In this document: positions 1 to 8,329 of the stretch, one piece after another
Numbering within the stretch: the first letter of the stretch is position 1
Layout: every line of letters starts with the position of its first letter
Source of the DNA: JAHEFT01 sp964443145
GTDB lineage: Bacteria > Pseudomonadota > Gammaproteobacteria > Xanthomonadales > SZUA-36
Length of the DNA: 64,000 bases
NCBI GenBank assembly: GCA_964443145.1
Contig: CAYUBS010000001.1
Span: forward strand, 1 to 64,000
Reading direction: 5' to 3'
Translations under genes and position numbers: made by a program
Notes under the pieces: model-generated
The model's input: the letters and a program-made list of their open reading frames with translations, nothing else
Told to the model about the DNA's origin: nothing
Databases searched by the model: none

Positions 1-289
1 CCTCGGCGTTGAACTTCCTGGCCACGTGCCCGCCAACAATAATATTAATCGTGGCCCGGGGAGAGATCAGCGCTACCCTGCTCGCCTCCACTGCGGACAG
101 TTCAACATCTTCAATTTTCAGGATGTCCTTTTTACCACCCTTTTTTGAATGGGAGTTGATCAGAATACTCATGCCTTTTTCGTTCGATATTCCAAGCACA
201 CTAAGCACGTCAAAGGCTTTTCCGGCGAGGATGTGGTCGATGACCGTACCGTGCTCAATTCGCTGGACTTTCATCAGGTGGTCCGACAT
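1..289 (-). CDS. pyrI: aspartate carbamoyltransferase regulatory subunit PyrI (partial, C-terminus outside window)
   Basis: Regulatory chain of class B aspartate carbamoyltransferase; it binds ATP/CTP/UTP and sets allosteric control of pyrimidine synthesis in the cytoplasm. The 96 residues visible begin MSDHLMKVQRIEHGTVIDHI and continue through the nucleotide-binding domain, including ALISPRATINIIVGG, all as in enterobacterial PyrI. The zinc-binding cysteine domain would lie beyond the edge and cannot be checked. The ATG at 289 sits one base after the pyrB stop and is served by an AGGAG inside the pyrB end, so the two chains are translationally coupled, fitting their assembly in one holoenzyme. 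Confidence 0.93.
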   Translation of the reverse strand, partial: MSDHLMKVQRIEHGTVIDHILAGKAFDVLSVLGISNEKGMSILINSHSKKGGKKDILKIEDVELSAVEASRVALISPRATINIIVGGHVARKFNAE

Positions 290-290
290 T

Positions 291-1205
291 TCATTCTCCT
301 CCCATTACCATGGAAAGCAGCGCCATTCTTACGGGAACTCCATTGAATGCCTGCTCGAAATACTTGGCTTGCGGCATGACATCAACTTCCGGTGCGATCT
401 CGTTTACCCGGGGTAACGGGTGCATGACAATCAGGCTCTGGGGCCCACGCGACAGCAGATCAGGATCCACCCGGTACATACCGGCCACCCGCTCATACTC
501 CACCAGGTCCGGAAACCGTTCTTTCTGAATCCGGGTGGTATAAAGGATATCCGTGCTCGAAATTACGTCTTCCGGGGATCGACAAATTGTGCCCAGGCGT
601 CCCATGCTTTTGAGATAGCTGGTCACCTCACCCGGCATCTCCAGCCCTTCCGGAGCTACCAGGTTGATGGTATTTCCAAACTTGGCCAATGCAATGGCGA
701 GGGAGTGAACCGTCCGGCCATAACGAAGATCGCCGACCATACTGATATTAAGACCTTCCAGACGACCTGTCTCTGTTCTGATCGTAAACAGATCCAGCAG
801 AGTCTGGGTAGGGTGCTGACCGGCACCATCACCTGCATTCAGGACCGGCACAGAAGAGAATTCGGTAGCCAGTTTTGCAGCCCCTTCGCGGGGGTGACGT
901 AACACGACGGCGTCGGCATAGCCGCTAACCATCCTCGTCGTGTCAGCCAACGTTTCGCCCTTAACCACCGACGTTGCTTCGGTTCCTGCAAAACCAATGA
1001 CGCCACCGCCCAGGCGGATCATGGCGGTTTCAAATGAAAGCCGGGTGCGGGTCGATGGCTCAAAAAAGATACAGGCCAGAATCTTGCCCTTCAAAAGATC
1101 GGATGATGCCTCACCGCGGGCGATGGGTACCATATCTTCAGCTCTATCCAACACATCAACAATTTCAGCTGTTGAAAAATCGTGGACTGAGATTACGTGT
1201 CGCAT
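291..1205 (-). CDS. pyrB: aspartate carbamoyltransferase catalytic subunit PyrB
   Basis: Condenses carbamoyl phosphate with aspartate to N-carbamoyl-aspartate, the committed step of pyrimidine synthesis. The 304 residues match the E. coli catalytic chain: carbamoyl-phosphate loop STRTR at 51-55, RHPREGAA, HPTQTLLDLFTI, GDLRYGRTVHSL and the HPLPR loop near residue 260. No DHOase-like pyrC' partner is seen; pyrI follows directly, so this is the E. coli-type class B enzyme. AGGAG lies 7 bases before the ATG, and a TATAAA box (plus-strand 1244-1249) lies just downstream of the atp terminator, so pyrBI probably has its own promoter. I see no UTP-attenuator hairpin or leader peptide in the 60-base upstream gap. 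Confidence 0.97.
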   Translation of the reverse strand: MRHVISVHDFSTAEIVDVLDRAEDMVPIARGEASSDLLKGKILACIFFEPSTRTRLSFETAMIRLGGGVIGFAGTEATSVVKGETLADTTRMVSGYADAVVLRHPREGAAKLATEFSSVPVLNAGDGAGQHPTQTLLDLFTIRTETGRLEGLNISMVGDLRYGRTVHSLAIALAKFGNTINLVAPEGLEMPGEVTSYLKSMGRLGTICRSPEDVISSTDILYTTRIQKERFPDLVEYERVAGMYRVDPDLLSRGPQSLIVMHPLPRVNEIAPEVDVMPQAKYFEQAFNGVPVRMALLSMVMGGE

Positions 1206-1262
1206 TGATATCTCCTGAGAAGCCTTACATCGGCTCCGGGTAGTTTATAACGCATCTTCCGT

Positions 1263-1296
1263 AAAAAAAACGCCGGCTTGATTGCTCAAGCCGGCG
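1263..1296 (-). terminator. Rho-independent terminator of the atp operon
   Basis: Perfect 11-bp inverted repeat CGCCGGCTTGA / TCAAGCCGGCG (1271-1281 and 1286-1296) with a TTGC loop. Read on the minus strand it is followed by eight T residues (1263-1270). It lies 43 bases after the atpC stop and before pyrB, so it ends the ATP synthase transcript. Confidence 0.93.
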
Positions 1297-1338
1297 CCTT
1301 GTTTCAATTTGCGATGATAACCGCTGCAACAGGACGGG

Positions 1339-1764
1339 CTACCGTCTGCCCTTTTTCCTGAGTTGATCCAGTGCTCTCAACTGGGCTGCCGCTTCCAGCA
1401 AACGTCCCTGGGCTTCAGCAATTTCCATGTCGCCCGTCTGGTCCTGTAACTCACGTTCCGCCTCTTCTTTGGCACGTGTCGCCGCCGCCTCATCGAGGTC
1501 ATCGGCACGAACGGCTGTGTCAGCCAGCACGGTCACGATGTGTGGCATTACTTCCAGAATACCGCCACCAACGAAGAAAAATGCTTCTTCGCCATCCGCT
1601 TGCTGAACCCGCACCGAACCTGGCTTGAGCTGTGTAATCAGTGGCGCATGGCGCGGACTGATACCCAGCTCACCTACCGAACCGGTGGCAAAAATCATCG
1701 AAGCCTGGCCGGAGTAAATCTCCTCCTGAGCGGATACGATGTCACATTGAATGGTATGTTTCAT
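1339..1764 (-). CDS. atpC: F1F0 ATP synthase epsilon subunit
   Basis: Central-stalk subunit of F1; it couples rotation and inhibits ATP hydrolysis through its C-terminal helices. The 141 residues (E. coli 139) show the N-terminal beta-sandwich with GELGISPRHAPLITQLKPG and the V-x-VLADTA strand, then two Ala/Glu-rich helices rich in basic residues at the end (LRALDQLRKKGRR). It is the last gene of the atp operon, 17 bases after atpD, and is followed by a strong terminator. The ribosome-binding site is weak, as is common for this low-stoichiometry subunit. Confidence 0.96.
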   Translation of the reverse strand: MKHTIQCDIVSAQEEIYSGQASMIFATGSVGELGISPRHAPLITQLKPGSVRVQQADGEEAFFFVGGGILEVMPHIVTVLADTAVRADDLDEAAATRAKEEAERELQDQTGDMEIAEAQGRLLEAAAQLRALDQLRKKGRR

Positions 1765-1781
1765 GGCCCTGCCGTTTTCTG

Positions 1782-3173
1782 TTACGCAGCCTCAGCTGCC
1801 ATTTTCTTGCCTTGCTCGGCTGCTTCTTCGATTGAACCCACCATGTAGAAAGCCTGCTCGGGCAAGTGATCGTACTCGCCTTCGATAATGCCCTTGAAAC
1901 CACGGATGGAGTCTTTCAGCGAAACATATTTGCCGGGCGCGCCGGTGAAGGTTTCAGCCACAAAAAACGGCTGTGACAGGAAGCGGGCTACCTTACGAGC
2001 TCGTGCTACGATTGCCTTATCTTCATCTGACAATTCATCCATACCCAGAATGGCGATGATATCCTTCAACTCTTTATAACGCTGCAATACGGACTGAACA
2101 CCGCGAGCCACGTCATAGTGCTCGGTACCAACGATATTAGGATCAAGCAGACGTGAAGTTGAATCCAGCGGGTCAACGGCCGGGTAGATACCTTGCTCGG
2201 CAATGGCACGACTCAAAACCAGGGTCGCATCCAGGTGAGCAAAAGTCGTTGCCGGTGACGGATCAGTCAAATCATCGGCCGGTACGTATACCGCCTGGAA
2301 AGAGGTGATTGATCCGGTCTTGGTCGAGGTAATGCGTTCCTGCAGAAGGCCCATTTCCAAAGCCAGCGTCGGCTGGTAACCCACGGCTGAAGGCATACGG
2401 CCCAGCAGTGCTGATACTTCCGTTCCGGCAAGCGTGTAACGGTAAATGTTATCAATGAACATCAGTACGTCACGGCCTTCATCGCGGAACTGCTCGGCAA
2501 TGGTCAGCCCGGTCAGTGCCACACGCAGCCTGTTTCCGGGTGGCTCGTTCATCTGGCCGTACACCAGTGCAACTTTGTTGAGTACGTCTGCGTCCTTCAT
2601 TTCGTGATAGAAGTCGTTACCTTCACGGGTACGCTCACCCACGCCGGCAAAGACCGAGAAGCCACTGTGCTCAATAGCGATGTTACGGATCAGCTCCATC
2701 AGGGTTACCGTCTTGCCGACACCGGCGCCGCCGAACAGGCCGACTTTACCACCCTTGGATATGGGCATGATCAGATCGATCACCTTGATGCCGGTTTCCA
2801 GCAATTCGTTGCCGCCCGCCTGATCTTCGTATGAAGGTGCTTTGCGGTGGATGGGCATGCGTATTTCTTCACCGATTGGACCCGCTTCGTCGATCGGGCG
2901 GCCCATGACGTCCATCACGCGACCGAGCGTTTTCTCACCCACCGGCACCATGATAGCTGTACCGGTACCGGTGATTGCCAGTCCACGCTTCAAACCGTCT
3001 GTTGATCCCAGCGCGATCGTGCGAACGACGCCGTCACCCAGCTGCTGCTGGACTTCGAGCATGATTTCGGTACCGTCAACCTCCAGGGCATCGAATATTT
3101 TAGGCAATTTGTCACGAGGGAATTCCACGTCTACGACAGCGCCGATAACCTGAACAATTAATCCACCACTCAT
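1782..3173 (-). CDS. atpD: F1F0 ATP synthase beta subunit (catalytic)
   Basis: Catalytic subunit of F1, making ATP from ADP and phosphate at the alpha/beta interfaces. At 463 residues it is of standard length. The P-loop GGAGVGKT is at 148-155, GERTREGNDFYHEM supplies the catalytic Glu and Arg, and ALLGRMPSAVGYQPTL is the beta signature region. The C-terminal helical domain contains the conserved DELSDED, the beta DELSEED loop with one changed residue, which touches the gamma shaft. Encoded between atpG and atpC. Confidence 0.98.
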   Translation of the reverse strand: MSGGLIVQVIGAVVDVEFPRDKLPKIFDALEVDGTEIMLEVQQQLGDGVVRTIALGSTDGLKRGLAITGTGTAIMVPVGEKTLGRVMDVMGRPIDEAGPIGEEIRMPIHRKAPSYEDQAGGNELLETGIKVIDLIMPISKGGKVGLFGGAGVGKTVTLMELIRNIAIEHSGFSVFAGVGERTREGNDFYHEMKDADVLNKVALVYGQMNEPPGNRLRVALTGLTIAEQFRDEGRDVLMFIDNIYRYTLAGTEVSALLGRMPSAVGYQPTLALEMGLLQERITSTKTGSITSFQAVYVPADDLTDPSPATTFAHLDATLVLSRAIAEQGIYPAVDPLDSTSRLLDPNIVGTEHYDVARGVQSVLQRYKELKDIIAILGMDELSDEDKAIVARARKVARFLSQPFFVAETFTGAPGKYVSLKDSIRGFKGIIEGEYDHLPEQAFYMVGSIEEAAEQGKKMAAEAA

Positions 3174-3212
3174 TGTTAGCTCCTAAGCTCTAAATCTTGT
3201 TGACGACCGGCC

Positions 3213-4076
3213 TTAAACGGCGGCCGCACCACCAACTATTTCTGAAATTTCTTGTGTAATTGCCGCCTGGCGGGCCTTATTGAATACCAATGTCAGTTCG
3301 TCAATCAGGTCACCGGCATTGTCGGTCGCGTTCTTCATCGCGATCATCCGAGCGGCATTTTCCGAAGCCAGGTTCTCAAGCACAGCATGGTATACGTCTG
3401 CTTCGATGTAGCGGACCAATACGGTATCCAGCAACTCTTCAGCGTCCGGCTCGTAGATGTAGTCCCAGATGTCATGAATTTCTTCATCGTCCGTGTCCGG
3501 CAACGGAAGCAGCTGCTCCAGTGTCGGACTCTGGGTCATCGTGTTGATGAATTCGTTGTACACCACGTAGACCAGGTCGACTTTCTCTTCCCGATAGGCA
3601 TCCAGCATCACCTTGATAGACCCAATCAGATCTTCAATCTGAGGCTTTTCGCCCAGTTCGCTGGTATGAGCGGCAATCTCCACCTTAATGTTCTTGAAGA
3701 ATCCAGACGCTTTCTTGCCGAGCGTAACCATGCTGACTTCTGCGTCTTTTTCCTGCCACTCGCGGACACTTGCCAGCACCAGCTTGAACAGGTTGTTGTT
3801 CAGTCCACCACACAGTCCGCGATCAGAAGAAACGATCACGTACCCGACTTTCTTGATTTCTTCACGCCGCACGGTGAAAGGATGACGGTATTCCGGGTTG
3901 GCTTTGCTGAGGTGACCCATTACACGGCGAATCATACGCGCATAAGGACGGGTCGCATTCATCAGTGCCTGCGTTTTGCGAATCTTACTGGCTGAGACCA
4001 TCTCCAACGCCGAGGTCACCTTTCTGGTGTTCTCGATACTTCGGATTTTGGTCGTAATTTCCTTTCCGCCTGCCAT
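3213..4076 (-). CDS. atpG: F1F0 ATP synthase gamma subunit
   Basis: Rotating central shaft of F1. The 287 residues start with the usual MAGGKEITTKIRSIENTRKV coiled-coil helix and end with the antiparallel partner helix containing MKNATDNAGDLIDELTL and FNKARQAAITQEI, which together form the shaft. The middle Rossmann-like part has SSDRGLCGGLN. Length equals that of E. coli AtpG (287). No redox-regulatory cysteine insert of the chloroplast type is present. Lies between atpA and atpD in the canonical order. Confidence 0.97.
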   Translation of the reverse strand: MAGGKEITTKIRSIENTRKVTSALEMVSASKIRKTQALMNATRPYARMIRRVMGHLSKANPEYRHPFTVRREEIKKVGYVIVSSDRGLCGGLNNNLFKLVLASVREWQEKDAEVSMVTLGKKASGFFKNIKVEIAAHTSELGEKPQIEDLIGSIKVMLDAYREEKVDLVYVVYNEFINTMTQSPTLEQLLPLPDTDDEEIHDIWDYIYEPDAEELLDTVLVRYIEADVYHAVLENLASENAARMIAMKNATDNAGDLIDELTLVFNKARQAAITQEISEIVGGAAAV

Positions 4077-4113
4077 ACTCGGCTTGCTCCCAATTAATAC
4101 CTAAGGCCGTTCC

Positions 4114-5658
4114 TTACCAGGATCCGGTTGCCTTGAATTCTTCCAGGGCTACCTTGAGCTGAGACTCGATGTCGTCATTCCAGCTACCCTCGTTCAGGGT
4201 GCCGAGCAGTTCAGCCTTGGCTGAGGCCATATGATCGATCAGAGCTGTCTCGAACGTGCCAATCTTGGCCAGGTCCACGTCATCCAGGAAACCACGGTCC
4301 GCAGCAAACAACGATACGGCCATTTCTCCAACCGACAGCGGGCTGTACTGCTTCTGTTTCATCAATTCGGTAACGCGTTGGCCGCGATCCAGCTGCTTAC
4401 GGGTCGCCTCGTCGAGATCGGAAGCAAATTGCGCAAATGCGGCCAGCTCACGATACTGGGACAACGCCAGTCGAATACCACCGCCCAGCTTCTTGATAAC
4501 CTTGGTCTGGGCTGCACCACCCACACGGGATACAGAAAGACCCGCGTGAACAGCCGGGCGAATACCCGCATTGAACATATCGGCCTCAAGGAAGATCTGG
4601 CCATCAGTGATGGAGATCACATTGGTCGGTACGAAGGCTGAAACGTCACCTGCCTGCGTTTCAATGATCGGCAGAGCCGTCAGAGAACCGGTCTTGCCGG
4701 TGACTTTTCCATTGGTGAATTTCTCGACGTAGTCCACGTTTACACGTGCCGCGCGTTCCAACAAACGCGAGTGCAGGTAAAACACGTCACCCGGGTACGC
4801 TTCACGGCCCGGCGGACGACGCAGCAGCAGGGAAACCTGGCGATAAGCCCACGCCTGCTTGGTCAAATCATCATAAATGATCAGGGCATCTTCGCCACGA
4901 TCCCGGAAGTACTCACCCATGGTGCAACCAGCGTACGGTGCTATGTACTGCATGGCTGCCGACTCTGAAGCCGAAGCGTTGACCACGATGGTGTGTTCCA
5001 TCGCGCCATGCTCTTCAAGCTTGGCAACCACGTTAGCCACGGTAGACTGTTTCTGACCGATCGCCACGTAAACGCATTTAATGCCGGATGCCACCTGGTT
5101 GATAATGGTGTCGATGGCGATGGCTGTTTTACCGATCTGACGGTCACCAATGATCAATTCGCGCTGTCCGCGACCGATCGGCACCATGGCGTCGATTGAT
5201 TTCAATCCTGTCTGAACCGGCTGGTCTACTGACTTACGCCAGATAACGCCTGGTGCGACTTTCTCAATGGGAGCAAATCCATCGTTATCGATGGGGCCCT
5301 GCCCGTCGATGGGTGCGCCCAGTGCATTGACCACTCGGCCCAGCAGGCCGGGGCCATGCGGAACTTCGAGAATACGGCCGGTGCATTTGACGGTATCGCC
5401 TTCAGTAATGTGCTCGTAATCACCCAGGATTACAGTACCAACCGAGTCACGCTCAAGGTTGAGCGCCAGGCCAAACGTGTTACCGGGGAACTCGATCATC
5501 TCGCCCTGCATGGCGTCTTCGAGACCGTGAATGCGCGAGATACCATCGGAGACACTGACTACCGTGCCTTCGTTGCGGGTCTCGGCTGATACATTCAGCT
5601 CTTCAACCCGTTTTTTGATCAACTCGCTGATTTCAGATGGATTCAATGTCGTCTGCAT
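4114..5658 (-). CDS. atpA: F1F0 ATP synthase alpha subunit
   Basis: Non-catalytic nucleotide-binding subunit of F1, alternating with beta. The 514 residues (E. coli 513) carry the P-loop GDRQIGKT at 171-178, the PGREAYPGDVFYLHSRLLER segment that supplies an arginine finger environment, and the alpha C-terminal domain ending FKATGSW. The N-terminal MQTTLNPSEISELIKKR helix binds the delta subunit. The start is the only ATG before that conserved helix. Lies 49 bases after atpH. Confidence 0.98.
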   Translation of the reverse strand: MQTTLNPSEISELIKKRVEELNVSAETRNEGTVVSVSDGISRIHGLEDAMQGEMIEFPGNTFGLALNLERDSVGTVILGDYEHITEGDTVKCTGRILEVPHGPGLLGRVVNALGAPIDGQGPIDNDGFAPIEKVAPGVIWRKSVDQPVQTGLKSIDAMVPIGRGQRELIIGDRQIGKTAIAIDTIINQVASGIKCVYVAIGQKQSTVANVVAKLEEHGAMEHTIVVNASASESAAMQYIAPYAGCTMGEYFRDRGEDALIIYDDLTKQAWAYRQVSLLLRRPPGREAYPGDVFYLHSRLLERAARVNVDYVEKFTNGKVTGKTGSLTALPIIETQAGDVSAFVPTNVISITDGQIFLEADMFNAGIRPAVHAGLSVSRVGGAAQTKVIKKLGGGIRLALSQYRELAAFAQFASDLDEATRKQLDRGQRVTELMKQKQYSPLSVGEMAVSLFAADRGFLDDVDLAKIGTFETALIDHMASAKAELLGTLNEGSWNDDIESQLKVALEEFKATGSW

Positions 5659-5707
5659 CTTTTTTTTCCCATGTGGTTGCCGTTACAACGGCGACCGGTT
5701 CAAATAT

Positions 5708-6244
5708 TTAAGTGGCCAGGCTGTTAGACAGCTTCTGAAGCCTTCCACGCAAAGAGCCATCAATTACCTGGTCGCCGGCATAAACCACCGCACCACCAAT
5801 GACACCTGCGTCTATCTCATTTTCGAGTTCGATTTCGCAATCGAAACGACGCGCAAGAGCGTCTCGCATGCGGCCTGCCTGGCCCTCATCCAGCGGAATC
5901 GCTGAAACGACCTTTACGCTTATTCGTTTTTCAGCTTCATCACGCAAAATACGGAACAGGCGCTTAACCTGTGGCAGCAGCGACAAACGCGAATTCTCAG
6001 CCAGCACGGAAAGAAAATCCCGGAACCGGCCGTCGAAGGCTTCACCTGCGGCTTCCTTAAGGATGGCGACAGACTGAGCGTTACTCACGTCAGGGCTTTC
6101 CAGCAAACTCGCCATCGAAGCATCTTCGACGATCTCGCTTGCCAGGTTCAGCATGTCACCCCAGCGCGCCAGGGCTTGCTCACTTTGAGCCAGCTCAAAC
6201 GCGGCTTTCGCATAGGGACGTGCCAGTGTGGTCAGGCTGCTCAT
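5708..6244 (-). CDS. atpH: F1F0 ATP synthase delta subunit
   Basis: Peripheral-stalk subunit (OSCP homologue) that joins the b dimer to the top of the alpha/beta hexamer. The 178 residues match E. coli AtpH in length (177). The N-terminal helical domain begins SSLTTLARPYAKAAFELA; the C-terminal domain has the signature IDAGVIGGAVVYAGDQVIDGSL. The two-base gap after atpF points to translational coupling within the operon. Confidence 0.96.
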   Translation of the reverse strand: MSSLTTLARPYAKAAFELAQSEQALARWGDMLNLASEIVEDASMASLLESPDVSNAQSVAILKEAAGEAFDGRFRDFLSVLAENSRLSLLPQVKRLFRILRDEAEKRISVKVVSAIPLDEGQAGRMRDALARRFDCEIELENEIDAGVIGGAVVYAGDQVIDGSLRGRLQKLSNSLAT

Positions 6245-6246
6245 GT

Positions 6247-6717
6247 TCAGATCTCGGTAATCAGCTTGTCGAGAAGTTCGCGATGGGTGTTTTCATCGAC
6301 TTCTTTCTCGAGAATCTGTGAAGCACCCAGCACCGCGAGGCTGGCCACGGACGAGCGTAGCTCTTCCCGCGCCTGGTTCGCTGCCTGGACGATTTCCGCT
6401 TCGGCCGCAGTGACCTGCCGGCCACGTTCAGCCGTCGCATCGTCTTTCGCCTGGTCGAGTATCTGCGAGTGTCTCTGATTCGCCTGATCAACGATCTCAC
6501 CCGCTTTATCACGGGCTTCATTGATCTGCTGGTCAACCGTCACCTTTGCAGCTTCCAGTTCTTTTTCAGCACGATCAGATGCAGCCAGACCTTCGGCGAT
6601 TTTCTCGCGACGTTCGTCCATTGCCTTGATCAGCGGCGGCCAGAGGAACTTCATGCAGAACCACACGAAGATCATCATCGCGATTGACTGCAAAATTAAA
6701 GTGGCATTGATATTCAT
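6247..6717 (-). CDS. atpF: F1F0 ATP synthase b subunit
   Basis: Peripheral-stalk subunit: a single N-terminal membrane helix (about residues 5-27, LILQSIAMMIFVWFCMKFLW) followed by a long, charged, Ala/Glu/Gln-rich right-handed coiled coil that dimerises and reaches delta. The 156 residues are exactly the usual length. The conserved Arg and Glu positions after the membrane helix (MDERREKIAEGL) are present. Encoded between atpE and atpH; only one b-type gene is present, so the stalk is a b homodimer rather than a b/b' pair. Confidence 0.96.
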   Translation of the reverse strand: MNINATLILQSIAMMIFVWFCMKFLWPPLIKAMDERREKIAEGLAASDRAEKELEAAKVTVDQQINEARDKAGEIVDQANQRHSQILDQAKDDATAERGRQVTAAEAEIVQAANQAREELRSSVASLAVLGASQILEKEVDENTHRELLDKLITEI

Positions 6718-6749
6718 GCCTTACCTCATTCAGATGATTCAGTTTACCT

Positions 6750-6765
6750 GCCCGGATACCCGGGC
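6750..6765 (-). other. intercistronic hairpin between atpE and atpF
   Basis: GCCCGG ATAC CCGGGC forms a 6-bp GC-only stem 21 bases after the atpE stop and before atpF, with no following T-run, so it is not a terminator. Position suggests an mRNA-stabilising or ribosome-access element that helps set the high c-ring subunit output relative to b. Function is inferred from location only. Confidence 0.4.
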
Positions 6766-6786
6766 GGGCGTATGCCGGTTAAAAAA

Positions 6787-7056
6787 TTAACCGCCCAGGG
6801 CAGCTTGCAGCTGTCCAACAAACGGGTTAGCGAATGTGAAGAACAACGCAATACCCACACCGATCATCGCAACAGCATCCAGCAGGCCGATTGCCAGGAA
6901 GAACTTACCCTGCAGCATCGGAGCCAATTCAGGCTGCCGCGCAGAACCTTCCAACAGGCGACCACCCAGGATACCCACACCGATACCAACGCCAAGTGCA
7001 CCCAGACCAATCAGCAGGGCTACAGCGATCGCGGTCATACCAATTACAATTTCCAT
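6787..7056 (-). CDS. atpE: F1F0 ATP synthase c subunit (proteolipid)
   Basis: Forms the ion-carrying c-ring of F0. Two membrane helices are joined by the polar loop ARQPE. With the chosen ATG at 7056 (89 residues), the essential carboxylate is Asp60 in GLLDAVAMIGVG, as in proton-type rings; the Gln/Thr/Ser set typical of Na+ rings is not evident. A TTG three bases upstream (7059) could also be read, but GGGAG lies 6 bases before the ATG, which decides the start. Preceded by a U-rich leader and followed by a hairpin, both consistent with raised expression of this 8-15-copy subunit. Confidence 0.96.
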   Translation of the reverse strand: MEIVIGMTAIAVALLIGLGALGVGIGVGILGGRLLEGSARQPELAPMLQGKFFLAIGLLDAVAMIGVGIALFFTFANPFVGQLQAALGG

Positions 7057-7143
7057 CAAAAACTCCCGTTCTCAGATATTGCTAACAAAAAAATAAAACC
7101 AAAAAACCAAACAAAAACTTCAATTCATTAAAACTTCAATCCA
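7057..7143 (-). promoter_or_regulatory. U-rich translational leader of atpE with an 11-bp direct repeat
   Basis: The atpB-atpE gap reads, on the coding strand, as a strikingly U-rich tract with several T runs (plus strand 7085-7120 is almost only A and C). It contains a direct repeat, plus-strand AAAACTTCAAT at 7114-7124 and 7130-7140. In E. coli a U-rich sequence before atpE enhances translation initiation; the same role is inferred here. GGGAG then precedes the atpE ATG. Confidence 0.55.
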
Positions 7144-8220
7144 TCAATGATGCTCGCTCGCCATACTCAGGTACACAATGGTCAGCATCATGAAGATAAA
7201 GGCTTGCAACGTCACGATAATCAAGTGGAACGCCGCCCAACCAAAATGCATCAGCTGGCCGCCGAGGAATGCCAGGCCACCCACCAGCAGCATTTCCACC
7301 AGCAATAACAGCAACGTAGGTTTCATGGCCAGTTTGCCTTTGAGGTTCAACCAGAGCGTGGCCATAATCGTCACAGTCGCGATAATCCAGAACCATGCCG
7401 GAACGTGGCCATGAAAAAGAAAACTGAGGCCCGAGGCGAACCAGGCTGATCCTGCTGTAAAGATCAGCGCGATCAGAATAAAAATGAGTTCGCCAGCGTA
7501 CAGGTTTCCAAACAGTCGCAGGCCAAGCGAAATGGGTTTGGCCAGTAACGAAACCAGCTCCAGAACAAGGTTAAACGCCATCACGAACGGCCAGACGACT
7601 TTGGGCATGCCGAGCTCTTTCGGATTCAGTGGGTTCATTACCAGTTCACTGACAAAACCGCCCACACCCTTGAAGCGAATTGAGTAGATGATGATCAAGA
7701 CGAACACCGTCAGGGACATGCCCAGGGTGGCGTTAACGTCAGTGGTCGGGACGACTTTCTGGAACACGAGGTGTGGATCGGCGCCGAGCAGCTTTGCAGC
7801 GCCCTGTTGCGTTACCCATGGCAGCCAGTCAACCGGAATGAGATCCATGAAATTCATGAAGAAAATCCACACGAACAGTGTCAGCGCCAGTGGTGCGATC
7901 AGGCGGCTGGTGCCGTGGAAGGTTTCCCGAACACTGTTGTCTACGAATTCAACTATTGTCTCGATGAAGGCCTGGAAGCGAGTTGGCACACCGGAGTTGG
8001 CCTTTTTGGCGACGGTGCGGAACATCAATAGAAAGACTACGCCGAGCACGAGGGACCAGAACATCGTATCTACATGGAAGGCCCAGAAACCCATAGCCTG
8101 CGCCTCGGCAGCCGAGTGGGCAAAACTCCATCCGTTTTCGGGATGATTGCCAAACGTCAGGTTCTGCAGATGGTGCCCGATGTATTGGCCTGTTGTGATG
8201 TTTTCGCTACCGCCAGCCAT
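7144..8220 (-). CDS. atpB: F1F0 ATP synthase a subunit, enlarged
   Basis: Membrane stator that forms the ion half-channels of F0. The key arginine is Arg235 in SLGLRLFGNLYAGELIF, and the last helix, HLIIVTLQAFIFMMLTIVYL, is canonical. At 358 residues it is far longer than E. coli AtpB (271). Most of the excess is about 65-70 residues at roughly 255-327, between the Arg helix and the last helix; it holds two extra hydrophobic stretches (about 275-292 and 301-322) separated by a short basic loop, NLKGKLAMK. Reading frame, codon usage and flanks are intact, so this is not a frameshift. AGGA lies before the ATG. Confidence 0.96.
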   Translation of the reverse strand: MAGGSENITTGQYIGHHLQNLTFGNHPENGWSFAHSAAEAQAMGFWAFHVDTMFWSLVLGVVFLLMFRTVAKKANSGVPTRFQAFIETIVEFVDNSVRETFHGTSRLIAPLALTLFVWIFFMNFMDLIPVDWLPWVTQQGAAKLLGADPHLVFQKVVPTTDVNATLGMSLTVFVLIIIYSIRFKGVGGFVSELVMNPLNPKELGMPKVVWPFVMAFNLVLELVSLLAKPISLGLRLFGNLYAGELIFILIALIFTAGSAWFASGLSFLFHGHVPAWFWIIATVTIMATLWLNLKGKLAMKPTLLLLLVEMLLVGGLAFLGGQLMHFGWAAFHLIIVTLQAFIFMMLTIVYLSMASEHH

Positions 8221-8329
8221 TCCGTATCCTGCTTTTTCGCTTCTTTTCCAGCCGGGGCGATGCTACCGCGCCCAACCCGAAAGTGTGTTCAAACCATCAA
8301 AAATCAAGTGCCCCGTGGGACTTTTTACG

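Noticed and set aside
1206..1262. pyrBI UTP-sensing attenuator in front of pyrB
   Set aside because: The gap is 57 bases, with no leader ORF or paired hairpin/T-run of its own; the T-run belongs to the atp terminator.
3252..3995. 247-residue plus-strand frame opposite atpG
   Set aside because: Antisense of the strongly conserved gamma subunit; no domain or start signal.
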